From assembly GCA_964635325.1 (NCBI GenBank), contig CAZWOL010000007.1, forward strand, positions 1 through 63,939: a DNA stretch of 63,939 nt, read 5' to 3'. Source of the DNA: BOG-1112 sp964635325. Lineage in GTDB: Bacteria > Bdellovibrionota_B > Oligoflexia > Oligoflexales > Bog-1112. Shown piece after piece: positions 45,801 to 53,500 of the stretch (positions within the stretch are counted from its first letter, which is position 1; every line of letters starts with the position of its first letter). The translations under genes and the position numbers were made by a program. The notes beneath the pieces are model-generated. The model worked only from the letters and a program-made list of their open reading frames with translations, was not told the origin of the DNA and did no database searches.

Positions 45801-45907
45801 AGTTCATCGACTTCGAGTAGAGGATCGGGGTCTTTTTTGGTGTTTGTCGATTCGACATTGGTTTTTGAATTTGACACCTTTGTAACTACAGACTTGGTTT
45901 TTTTCAT
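42824..45907 (-). CDS. gdh: NAD-specific glutamate dehydrogenase, 115-kDa class
   Basis: 1027 aa. Catalyses glutamate + NAD+ to 2-oxoglutarate + ammonia, normally in the catabolic direction. The large-GDH catalytic part runs from about residue 440: RVRWKDIARGGLRIVMPRN, KNKDIPEGGSKAVMLLK (catalytic Lys region), then TNDLIVWITDQAERR, KMTGGPDGDVAGNE (nucleotide-binding loop) and CRAIVEGANIFFTAEAR. The N-terminal 430 residues form the regulatory extension. Length fits the 115-kDa class better than the 180-kDa class. I chose ATG 45907; a TTG at 45928 is possible. It follows glutamate-cysteine ligase by 22 bases, so two glutamate-using enzymes are linked. Confidence 0.9.
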   Translation of the reverse strand: MKKTKSVVTKVSNSKTNVESTNTKKDPDPLLEVDELTKSSDELDTYITDIAETVRLSLDESISKLTPWFFKNMPQIYYQTIPKPDKVRHLSSIITGHVFENKQTVELWNRDRSEVTFIGPGNDPTALTDLAKRLEPLKAKTGALYYSHDRLLFIANFYTASFQNADLSNPHLKSKVNRAKKILQQKYPESTTSIDKYITNLDHHFVMYGTARRICNTFRMYQKMLFKEGVHTFFEAWEDDPGMGRLTIGMKEVKASEVLEDILHLINRYGFDVNRYFVVHFEEKMNEAITVININVVSQDRKKIDFQSVPVRKLIKALRTLAWVDSDEYSLLVREPYFFSVNAANFVRSVAAWVHILLGKQNAYYFSEHRILTTFWQSQEAVAALAELFRVRFSPLLAEERKKGAYAERRAAMVALIEKVVDPIEKQIFQEGLKFVDHILLTNYYFHTKTGLAFRVSSDVLDERYYPQKPFAIYFIIGRDYRFFHVRWKDIARGGLRIVMPRNAPEYAYALSGLFDEVYGLSYAQQLKNKDIPEGGSKAVMLLKLNANRNRAAKGAVNSLLDLLVREEETQEDKGSFKMVSYYDQDEIIYLGPDENVTNDLIVWITDQAERRNYKYSKAFMSSKPGAGINHKEYGVTSEGLNVYVDHVLKFLQIDPKQKAFTVKMTGGPDGDVAGNELKILHREYGENARVVAIADGLGAAYDPKGLNWQELLRLVRMEKSIAEFDRSKLSKGSTAFVVRADTSENILRRNELHFVTSADIFIPAGGRPYTVNAQNWPKFLDANKKPSCRAIVEGANIFFTAEARDKLQEAGVVIVKDSSANKCGVVCSSYEVIESMILDVSEFMSIKATYVEHVIQILRDIAGKEARLLFREYAQRAGKKNLVELSKEISQEINDLTDILLKEFTSKGSQLIKDPMYLKLIYKHCPPILVEKYRERIVERLPLTYIVAILAAQIASSIVYNEGLDWMDSIADRNVIRAACNYMQNLENTEKLIASIQSSKLANKDEITTILQHSAARVLTMLSLEK

Positions 45908-45929
45908 ATTCGGATGCCCATCTTTCAAG

Positions 45930-47366
45930 CTAAACCATTAACGATTGCCACTCGGCTTCTAGGGAACGGAAATCTTGCAGTGTCGGACATGCACGTCCTG
46001 ACTTCTGCACTCGATCGATGAGATCGCTTGCAGGTGTTCGACCCTGCTCGGTAAAGCGTTCATAAAACACACTCAAAGAACGCCTGACTTGCTCACCACA
46101 GAAATTTTTCGGTATGCGCCCTAAACCTTCGAGCGCAAGACCTGTCAGAGTTTTTGCAAGCTTACTCAAAAACGGTGACTGCAATCCAAAACGTGCATGG
46201 AGCATATTTTGGTTGAGATCAGCGAGAGTTGGAAGCAGCAAATTCAAGACGTTTTCCAAATTCTGTGAATCGTACAACAAGCCCACGTAGAAAGCTGCTG
46301 GTGTCATCTGCCATGTGCGTGCTTGGCAATCTACGCTTCGCAATTCCATGTAAGCACGCGGACGTACCTCTGGGAACAGCAGAGATAAATGCACGATAAA
46401 ATCATGAAGCGTGGGATAAATTCCATTTATGCCCTGTTCGATCCAGGCTTTCATCGTGATGGATTGCGAAGGTACAAAATAACCTAATGCTTCAACAAAG
46501 ACAACTGGACAGGATAGTGCGAAATCAAGGTAGCTTTCGATGCAACTCGCACGATCCCATTTTTTTTGTATGTTTTGCAGATTGCTAAATCCCGTGCGTG
46601 CTGGATCGAGTTCACGCCAGATCGAAGTACGCAAAGACTGAAATTCGGAACGAGTCTTTTCGACATAGGGTGAATACGCAAACATCCCTGCAACAACCGG
46701 TGCTAGCAACTGTGCAACAAGATAGCGCTTGACCATCACGTCTTCGCTACGTCCAAAATCTAGACAGACCTGAATGGAGCAGGTACGTCGCATCATTTGG
46801 CGTCCGGTTCGAGAGCCGATGCGTTCAAAGTACTGATCCATCGCAAGATAGCGTTTTTTTGGAGTCAGAATTCCGATCTCACTCACGCTATGCCAAGGTT
46901 GTACTGAGCTTTGCAGAAGGCTTATATTTTCAGCATGGAGTGCTTTCTCTAAAATGCCCTGCATTTCAAGAAGTCGGGCTTGCGCTGCGTCGAGACAGAG
47001 GAAGGGCTGCGAAGAGTATTCGACCTGTCCACCAGGCTCAAAGGAGATGTTCTCACCATTTTTGATTTTGACCATTAGGATGACAGAGTCGCCAGCTGCG
47101 TTTTTCTCGAAAAGGGGCTCCCATCCTTCTTTGCGAGCGAGTTTTTCTAGAGCTGCTGGAATGGGATTGGGTGAGGTCAAAAGAGGAGGATAGCTTGTGT
47201 TGGGCTCAAGGCTAACGGGAAACATCTCGATTTCCATTCCGACATAACCAGGCCAGTCTCGACAAGACTCAGGTATGGGTTTGGTACTGAGACTAAAGAC
47301 ATATTCATCTATGTATTCATAACACGACTCTAAGGACAGTTTTTTTCCATTCGGCTGCAGCGACAA
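45930..47366 (-). CDS. Glutamate-cysteine ligase (GCS2/plant-type)
   Basis: 478 aa. Joins glutamate and cysteine with ATP, the first step to glutathione. The pattern GMEIEMFPVSLEP, then NISFEPGGQVEYSSQP and MRRTCSIQVCLDFG (ATP-grasp-like glutamine-synthetase fold), and RAYMELRSVDCQ, matches the GCS2/EgtA-like family found in proteobacteria and plants. The start is probably TTG 47366 with GAGG eight bases before, the same CCCC-TTG arrangement as the amidohydrolase at 9392; GTG 47375 is an alternative. No glutathione synthetase gene is in the window. It lies between tolR and glutamate dehydrogenase. Confidence 0.82.
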   Translation of the reverse strand: MSLQPNGKKLSLESCYEYIDEYVFSLSTKPIPESCRDWPGYVGMEIEMFPVSLEPNTSYPPLLTSPNPIPAALEKLARKEGWEPLFEKNAAGDSVILMVKIKNGENISFEPGGQVEYSSQPFLCLDAAQARLLEMQGILEKALHAENISLLQSSVQPWHSVSEIGILTPKKRYLAMDQYFERIGSRTGRQMMRRTCSIQVCLDFGRSEDVMVKRYLVAQLLAPVVAGMFAYSPYVEKTRSEFQSLRTSIWRELDPARTGFSNLQNIQKKWDRASCIESYLDFALSCPVVFVEALGYFVPSQSITMKAWIEQGINGIYPTLHDFIVHLSLLFPEVRPRAYMELRSVDCQARTWQMTPAAFYVGLLYDSQNLENVLNLLLPTLADLNQNMLHARFGLQSPFLSKLAKTLTGLALEGLGRIPKNFCGEQVRRSLSVFYERFTEQGRTPASDLIDRVQKSGRACPTLQDFRSLEAEWQSLMV

Positions 47367-47397
47367 GGGGACCACCTCTGTATATCCGTTTCAAGAA

Positions 47398-47823
47398 TCA
47401 TTGTGGAGACATCTTGCTCTCAACACGTATTGCAAAATCGTTTATACCGTTTTTGCGAACTTCATCAATCAGTTTGATGACCATACCATGCGGAGTATCT
47501 TTATCTGCGGAGACGAGAGCTTGCAAAGATTTCGCATTTTCTCCCGCATCTTTTTGTTGGTTTGCAATATAAGCTTTCACTTCTTCAAAACTAACGGCTT
47601 TACCATCTGCAAAGAGATTCGAATTTTTGTCGACGACAAACGAAAGATTTTTTTTGGTTTGATTCTCTGTGCCTGATTCTGCTTGTGGAAGGGTGACTTG
47701 AATAGACTGATGAACCATGTAGGTTGTTGTCGCCATAAAAATAATAAGCAGCACCAACATCACATCAACAAGAGGTGTTACGTTGATGCCAGTGATGTCT
47801 TCGTCCTCTGAGTAATTTTGCAT
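47398..47823 (-). CDS. ExbD/TolR-type energy-transducing protein
   Basis: 141 aa with one TM helix near the N-terminus (NVTPLVDVMLVLLIIFMATT). The proton-conducting Asp is in PLVDVML. A periplasmic domain follows (LSFVVDKNSNLFADGKAVSFEEV...VIKLIDEVRKNGINDFAIRVE). It works with the TolQ/ExbB protein to turn proton flow into periplasmic force, as in Tol-Pal, TonB or gliding systems. ATG 47823 has AGGAG six bases before. The partner (TolA, TonB or other) is not in the window. Confidence 0.85.
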   Translation of the reverse strand: MQNYSEDEDITGINVTPLVDVMLVLLIIFMATTTYMVHQSIQVTLPQAESGTENQTKKNLSFVVDKNSNLFADGKAVSFEEVKAYIANQQKDAGENAKSLQALVSADKDTPHGMVIKLIDEVRKNGINDFAIRVESKMSPQ

Positions 47824-47832
47824 ATGCAACTC

Positions 47833-48486
47833 CTAGGAAACTTTGTTAGTACTATCGTTATAGCGATAGATCATCATCACTTTTGCGAGAGCTTGAGCAT
47901 TCGCCATTTGGTTTTTTACGACACGATTGAAAGCGTTGTAAGCGACAACTGCAGGGATAGCGACAAGTAGACCGACTGCAGTTGCAACAAGAGCCTCAGA
48001 AATCCCCGTCATGATAACCGAAGGCCCACCCTGTGGATTGACTGAGAGATCATGAAACGCTTTGATAATCCCAATAACCGTACCAAATAGACCAATGAAT
48101 GGAGCATTGTTTCCTAGGGTTCCAAGAACGACCAACCCACGATCGAGTTTGCTTTTCTCACCAACGATGAGACCCTCCATGCTTCCTTCCATAGCCTCAG
48201 GACCATTGCGTCGGTTTTTGAGGCCTTGCAATGCGACTTTTGCTGCTAGCGAATGATGAGAGGAGCAAAGACCCTCAGCCTGATCAAAGGCGCCTTGCTT
48301 TAAGTAGTCATTGAGCGTGAGATTGAAAGTGGTGAAGTTATGACGAGCTTTCATAAAAAACAATAAGCGCTCGAGAATAATAGAGATGGAAATGACACTG
48401 AGCAGCACCAGCAGCCACAGCACCCATTCGGCACCGATCAGAGTGAGCCCTAGGAACGATTTGACCAAGTTAAATTCAGGCGTCAT
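47833..48486 (-). CDS. MotA/TolQ/ExbB-family proton channel protein
   Basis: 217 aa with three TM helices: about 18-38, 118-140 (VVLGTLGNNAPFIGLFGTVIGII) and 155-180 (SEALVATAVGLLVAIPAVVAYN). The GNNAPFIGLFGTVIGI and ALVATAVGLLVAIPA motifs are the TolQ/ExbB signatures that line the proton channel. GAGGG precedes ATG 48486 by four to five bases. It lies 13 bases after the predicted barrel protein and 9 bases ahead of tolR, so those genes probably act together. Confidence 0.88.
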   Translation of the reverse strand: MTPEFNLVKSFLGLTLIGAEWVLWLLVLLSVISISIILERLLFFMKARHNFTTFNLTLNDYLKQGAFDQAEGLCSSHHSLAAKVALQGLKNRRNGPEAMEGSMEGLIVGEKSKLDRGLVVLGTLGNNAPFIGLFGTVIGIIKAFHDLSVNPQGGPSVIMTGISEALVATAVGLLVAIPAVVAYNAFNRVVKNQMANAQALAKVMMIYRYNDSTNKVS

Positions 48487-48499
48487 AGAACCCTCACTA

Positions 48500-49108
48500 T
48501 TAATTTAAGCTTTGAAACAAATTATTGCCCATAAGCTTGCCCAGGATCTCGTTGAACGTATACGTCAAGGTGATCATGATTTGATCTATCGTGCGCGTTC
48601 CTGTCTGAGATTGCGTATGGGATTTTACAGTTAAGACATTATATGCGAAGGCGACCTCTAAGGTGTGTTTTTTCCATAGAGGAAGTAGTCCGCCTAAATA
48701 TAGACCAGCACCGATGCCTTGCCATTGACCATCAAATTCCGAAGACGCATCTGTAGTTTTGAGCAAATGATACTGAGCCCATCCCCCTTGAGCACCAAAG
48801 CTTATCGTTTTGAGCCGTCCTCCAAGACGAAGGCCTGCTAGGCCTAGAGTCGCATTATTTGGATTTGCAAATTTCTCATAGCCTGCAAAAGTCTGCTGTG
48901 CAAACAACACGACATCGAAGTGCTGCTGTATTGAGAGTCCAAACTGCATACCTGGTGTAAAGCCAAGATAGTTTGGGGTTGGCTCACTGTCCTGTGGGCG
49001 AAACGAAAACGATCCACTACCTAGCGACCCAGCTAGAAGCAGGCTAGCAAGAGCAGACTGACTAAAAAGCAGGCTGCTAAGAACAAGAGCTAATGCAAGT
49101 TTAAGCAC
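48500..49108 (-). CDS. Predicted outer-membrane beta-barrel protein
   Basis: 202 aa from GTG 49108, which has AGAGG four bases before and starts a good signal peptide (MLKLALALVLSSLLFSQSALAS). The mature protein alternates hydrophobic and polar residues with Gly-rich turns (GLAGLRLGGRLKTISFGAQGGWAQYHLL) and ends in LTYTFNEI..., consistent with a small OmpA/OmpW-like barrel. No specific family is recognised. A longer frame reaches 49333 but overlaps the upstream gene in another frame and lacks a signal peptide. Cotranscribed with tolQ/tolR, so possibly a Tol-like partner. Confidence 0.62.
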   Translation of the reverse strand: MLKLALALVLSSLLFSQSALASLLLAGSLGSGSFSFRPQDSEPTPNYLGFTPGMQFGLSIQQHFDVVLFAQQTFAGYEKFANPNNATLGLAGLRLGGRLKTISFGAQGGWAQYHLLKTTDASSEFDGQWQGIGAGLYLGGLLPLWKKHTLEVAFAYNVLTVKSHTQSQTGTRTIDQIMITLTYTFNEILGKLMGNNLFQSLN

Positions 49109-49115
49109 GTTCCCT

Positions 49116-49574
49116 CTAAAGACTATGATCGATAGCATCCGCGAAAATTTGCCCATAGAGCTGCAGGCTGATGATCTGCTCCCGAGTTTGCATGGAACGC
49201 ACCCTCGGGCGGCGAAGCTCTGCTTTGGTATGAAGCGTAGCAATGTCCCATGGTGTGCCTGATCGCAGAAAAAGATCCTGCTCAACAATCTTTTCTCCTC
49301 GAGAAATAACCCAGCCGGACGTTGATTCTTCACATAGCCACCCTTGCAAACCCCGCGGCTTAAGAAAGAAATATTGGCGTCCGCTTTCGATCTGACCGGT
49401 CTCTAGGAAGAAGAGGACCGAACCCAGGGTCGCTCTATTAAGCTTCTGGCAGTAGTCGAGTAGCTGTTTTTGCAGATGTAAAAACGCAGAATTTCGATCC
49501 AGCGGATTGCTTACCAAATGGTAGCGGTTCTCTGGATAAAGATTTTTTTTCTTTGTGAGAGATTCCCAAAACAT
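49116..49574 (-). CDS. Hypothetical protein, 152 aa
   Basis: Unrecognised. Soluble, no signal peptide, Leu/Arg-rich, with a beta-rich middle (ATLGSVLFFLETGQIESGRQYFFLKPRGLQGWL). It starts at ATG 49574 and ends 7 bases before the predicted barrel gene, so it heads the minus-strand run barrel-tolQ-tolR. It runs divergently from the tRNA gene; the tRNA promoter overlaps its upstream region. Confidence 0.55.
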   Translation of the reverse strand: MFWESLTKKKNLYPENRYHLVSNPLDRNSAFLHLQKQLLDYCQKLNRATLGSVLFFLETGQIESGRQYFFLKPRGLQGWLCEESTSGWVISRGEKIVEQDLFLRSGTPWDIATLHTKAELRRPRVRSMQTREQIISLQLYGQIFADAIDHSL

Positions 49575-49580
49575 TTTCTA

Positions 49581-49609
49581 TTGACACCTCGAAGTATAAA
49601 CCGTAAATA
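49581..49609 (+). promoter_or_regulatory. Probable tRNA-Gly promoter
   Basis: TTGACA (49581-49586) is a perfect -35 box. With 17 bases of spacing the -10 is TAAATA (49604-49609), a weak match. Transcription would start about 8 bases before the tRNA. Confidence 0.45.
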
Positions 49610-49623
49610 GTTGAACAGCTTAG

Positions 49624-49700
49624 GCGGGAGTAGCTCAGTTGGCTAGAGCGTCGCGTTGCCATCGCGAAGGTCGAGGGTTCGAATCCCTTTTCCCGCTCCA
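49624..49700 (+). tRNA. tRNA-Gly (GCC)
   Basis: 77 nt. Acceptor stem GCGGGAG pairs with TTCCCGC (last pair G-U). D-arm TAGCTCAGTTGGCTAGAGC. Anticodon arm TCGCG-TTGCCAT-CGCGA with anticodon GCC at 49658-49660. T-arm GAGGGTTCGAATCCCTT, and CCA is encoded at 49698-49700. It reads GGC and GGU glycine codons. Confidence 0.96.
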
Positions 49701-49925
49701 TTTTTTCTTCTTCGAATCTCTTCTCAATTCAAATACCCTCATTACAAGTTATCGAGCGTTCAAATGCTCCGATCAACTAGATTCCATTGTATCAAAAGCA
49801 TGGAAGTGGTCTGTCGGCAAAAATTTCCTTTGTGGGCGTGTTCATAAAGACACTTTGCTTCGATGTTCGTCAGATCTAGCGAAAGTGTTTTTCACACACT
49901 CTCGAAGCCTCTGGAGGTCCTTTTG

Positions 49926-50372
49926 ATGAATTCAATTATGTGGAACATCGGAGTCGGGTTGCTGAGTGCGTGTGGAATGCTAGTGTTCTTTCTTGCATTA
50001 CAGCGTTTCAACCTAGCTACATTCAATGTTGTATCTGCACTCGGTTCTTTTTTACGACAGAAAGAAGAGGGTGCTTACTGGGTTGGAGCTGTTCTTATTT
50101 TTCTTTTCGGAGCCTTCTTTGGCCCTCTCTATGGATTGGCCTTTAAATTTGTACCGATACCAAGTTCGATCACAGACCTTCATCTCATTTTTGTCATCTT
50201 AGGCATGGGCTTAGGATTCAACCACGGTATGCTGTGTGCTATCGTCATTGCAGTCTTCTTCACTCGTTTTCACCCTCTCAGTCGCTATCGTGAAGTCGGA
50301 TTTCTCACCGCAATGTACTTTGCTTTTGCCAATATTTTCTATGGTGCCCTAATCGGATTTTTCTACCACTGA
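49926..50372 (+). CDS. Hypothetical integral membrane protein
   Basis: 148 aa with four predicted TM helices and a short N-terminus. GGAGG lies eight bases before ATG 49926, which sets the start. Motifs such as FGPLYGLAFKF and LGMGLGFNHGMLCAIVIAVFF are not ones that I can link to a family. It precedes the polylysine-synthetase-like gene by about 145 bases on the same strand, so a role in handling that product (export or immunity) is possible but unproven. The 225-base gap between the tRNA and this gene shows no other gene. Confidence 0.6.
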   Translation: MNSIMWNIGVGLLSACGMLVFFLALQRFNLATFNVVSALGSFLRQKEEGAYWVGAVLIFLFGAFFGPLYGLAFKFVPIPSSITDLHLIFVILGMGLGFNHGMLCAIVIAVFFTRFHPLSRYREVGFLTAMYFAFANIFYGALIGFFYH

Positions 50373-50517
50373 AATCCATATCTTCAAAAAAACTCCGCCA
50401 ATTTAGCGATCTTGATAAGTTTTGTGGGAATCACCACAATCGCTTTAGGAGATTCGAAAAAAAATTGAACTGTTCCAATCGTCATCCCCCAAGATGACTG
50501 AGCTGGAGGAGGCGAAT

Positions 50518-53500
50518 TTGCAATCGACAAAACTAACTTTAAAATCTCTTCCGCTCGAACGACAGCATGAGACCCTTCAGGATCTATTTTCATGGTCAGC
50601 CTATGCGTATGCCAACAATGAAGCGTTGGAATTCAACGGAAGCATACTGACCTATGCAGACTTAGATGCACAAGCCAAACGCTTTGCAACTTACCTACGA
50701 GCCCGAGGTGTAGGCCGTGGGGACTTTGTTGTTCTCTATATGCCTCGTGGCATTGAAATGTTTATCGGGATGCTAGGCATCATTGAAGCAGGCGCTGTCT
50801 ACGTTCCTATGGATCCCCATTCCCCTCTCGAACGTGTCAAATACGTTTACAAAGATAGTCAGGCTAAATTCATTGTCACAACTAGCTCACAGATGAAGCC
50901 TGACTTTTCGGTTGCCTGTCTCTACTTCGATCAAATACGTGAGGAGATGAACAAGGTCGAAGTACTACCAAGTACAGAGCTTGTAAACGATCCTAATGAT
51001 CTTGCATATGTGATCTACACCTCAGGTTCGACAGGACAACCGAAGGGGGTGATGATTCGTCATCGCAGCATAGCGCATTTTGTACATTCCGAAGGTTCTG
51101 TGCTCGACATACGTCCCGATGACAAAGTTCTGCAAGGATTTTCGCTATCGTTCGATATGTCTCTCGAAGAGATTTGGACAGCATTCTATGCGGGTGCCAA
51201 GCTCATTATCGCAAGCCATGAATGGATGACAAGTGGACCCGAACTTGCTTCCATCATCAACAATCTTGGAATCACTGTATGGCATTGCGTCCCAACTTTG
51301 CTTGCAATGCAGAATGAGGACATGCCGAAGGTCCGTCTCATAAACCTCGGAGGAGAGGCTTGTCCAGCTCATTTGGTGGACCGTTGGGCATGCAATGGGC
51401 GTCGCTTACTTAACACCTATGGTCCGACCGAAACAACCGTCAGCGCAACTTACGCAGAGCTCAAGGCACATGTACCAGTCACTATTGGCAAGGCCCTCCC
51501 AGGATACACAACCTACATTGTAGATGAGACCTTGCAATTGGTTGAAGATGGGAAAGAAGGAGAGCTCTGCATTGGAGGTCCAGGTCTAGCTGCTGGTTAT
51601 ATGAATCGTCCCGATCTAACCCAAGAGAAGTTTGTCACAGCTCCTTTTAAGGATGAGCATGACAATCCTATCTTTATTTACAGAACCGGTGACCTCGTTC
51701 GTTATAACGCGGATAAAGATATAGAATTCCTCGGTCGCTTCGATACTCAGATCAAAATCCGTGGTTTTCGCGTTGAGCTTTCCGAAATCGAATCGGTTCT
51801 GATGCAAGAGCCCGGGGTACAGACTGCAATCGTAGCTTTGCTCAAAGACCAACATGGTTTTGACGCACTCGTTGCATTTGTGATCTTGCAGTCCAAGTCG
51901 ACATTTCAAGAGGCACGTGCGTGGCAAAACTTGAGAGCCAAGCTCCCACTATACATGGTCCCAGCATTGATGGACTTTGTCGAGGAGCTACCTCGTCTTC
52001 CTAGTGGCAAGGTGGATCGTAAGCAGTTACGTTTTCCTGAACGTGCGCTTGCGGAGCAAAAACAAAAAACAGTTAAGGCACCAACAACGAGCATGGAGAA
52101 AAAAATTCATGCAGTATGGACTGAGCTTTTTGCTCCACTTGCGGTTTCCATCGACGATGATTTTTTCCTCGACTTAGGTGGGCACTCACTAAGAGCTGCT
52201 TTGATGGTTTCCAAGCTGCGCAAAGATCATGGACTTGCATCGATTTCCATTCAAGCTGTTTACAAAAATCGCAGCGTTGCATCCCTTGCATCTTTTCTGG
52301 AAGCCAAAGAAGCTGAGTATGAAGCAAAAGACAGTGTTCAGCATGAGTTTAAGATGATTCCTCGTCTGCGCTATGCGTTATGCATGTTGGCACAGGGTGG
52401 AAGTCTAGGCCTTCTGTTTACGATCCTGTCGACGATGGGCGTACTTCCCTATTTGGTTTATGTAACAAGCAGTGAACGTGGTTATACCATTCTTCAATCT
52501 TTAGTGATGTCATTTGCAGTTGTCGTATTGCTTTTGCCTCTGACTTTTGTACTTTCCATACTTGCAAAATGGACCCTGATAGGAAAATACAAAGAAGGTG
52601 ACTACCCTCTATGGGGATCCTACTATGTGCGTTGGTGGCTTGTGAAACGCTTTCATAGTTTGGTGCCCTCAAGCTTTTTAACTGGCACTCCCTTACTTGC
52701 CATGTACTATCGCTTGATGGGCGCACATGTCGGCAAACATGTGTATCTCAATACCAGCAGCTGCGACACGTGGGACCTTGTTTCGATCGGAGACGGTAGT
52801 GTTATTTCGCAAGGTGCAAGTTTTTGCTGCAGTTCGGTTGAAGGAGGCATGCTTAAAATTCGTTCTATCCGTGTGGGACGCTCCTGCTTTGTAGGCAACA
52901 ATGCAGTCCTTGCAATGGGTTCGACAATGGAGGACGGATCGCAACTGGAAGACTTGTCGTTACTATCCCCTCATCGTCGCATTCCTTCTAAGGAACAGTG
53001 GTCTGGTTCACCAGCACGTCTGAACACACGCGTCGACCAAGTATCGGCAGTGGACGCTAACAAGATTCCATTGTGGATGGGAGTACTCCAGGCACTAACA
53101 GCAGCTACGCTTCCTCTTTTGGCATTGCTACCAATTTTGCCTGGCCTCTTTTGGTTACTCACTCGTCACGAAAACTTTAGTTTAAGCCTACTCGCTGCAG
53201 CGCCGGTACTCGCACTATCTTACATTGTATTGAGTTGTCTACTGATCGTTGCGATGAAATGGACACTGATTGGTAAACTCAAACGTTCAGACATTCCTTT
53301 CACAAGCCTTGCTTACTTTCGCTTTTGGCTTGCAAGTCGTTTGATGGATCTGAGTCTAAGTTATGTACGCCCTATCTACGAGACACTCTATTTAGCTCCA
53401 TGGTTTCGCATGCTGGGTGTTAGACTCGGAAAGCGGACAGAAGTATCAACAGCACGTGGCATTGTCTGGGACCTACTCGACATCTCTGATGAATGTTTTG

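Noticed and set aside
49109..49333. N-terminal extension of the predicted barrel gene
   Set aside because: It overlaps the 152-aa gene in another frame, and the signal peptide plus ribosome site are at GTG 49108.
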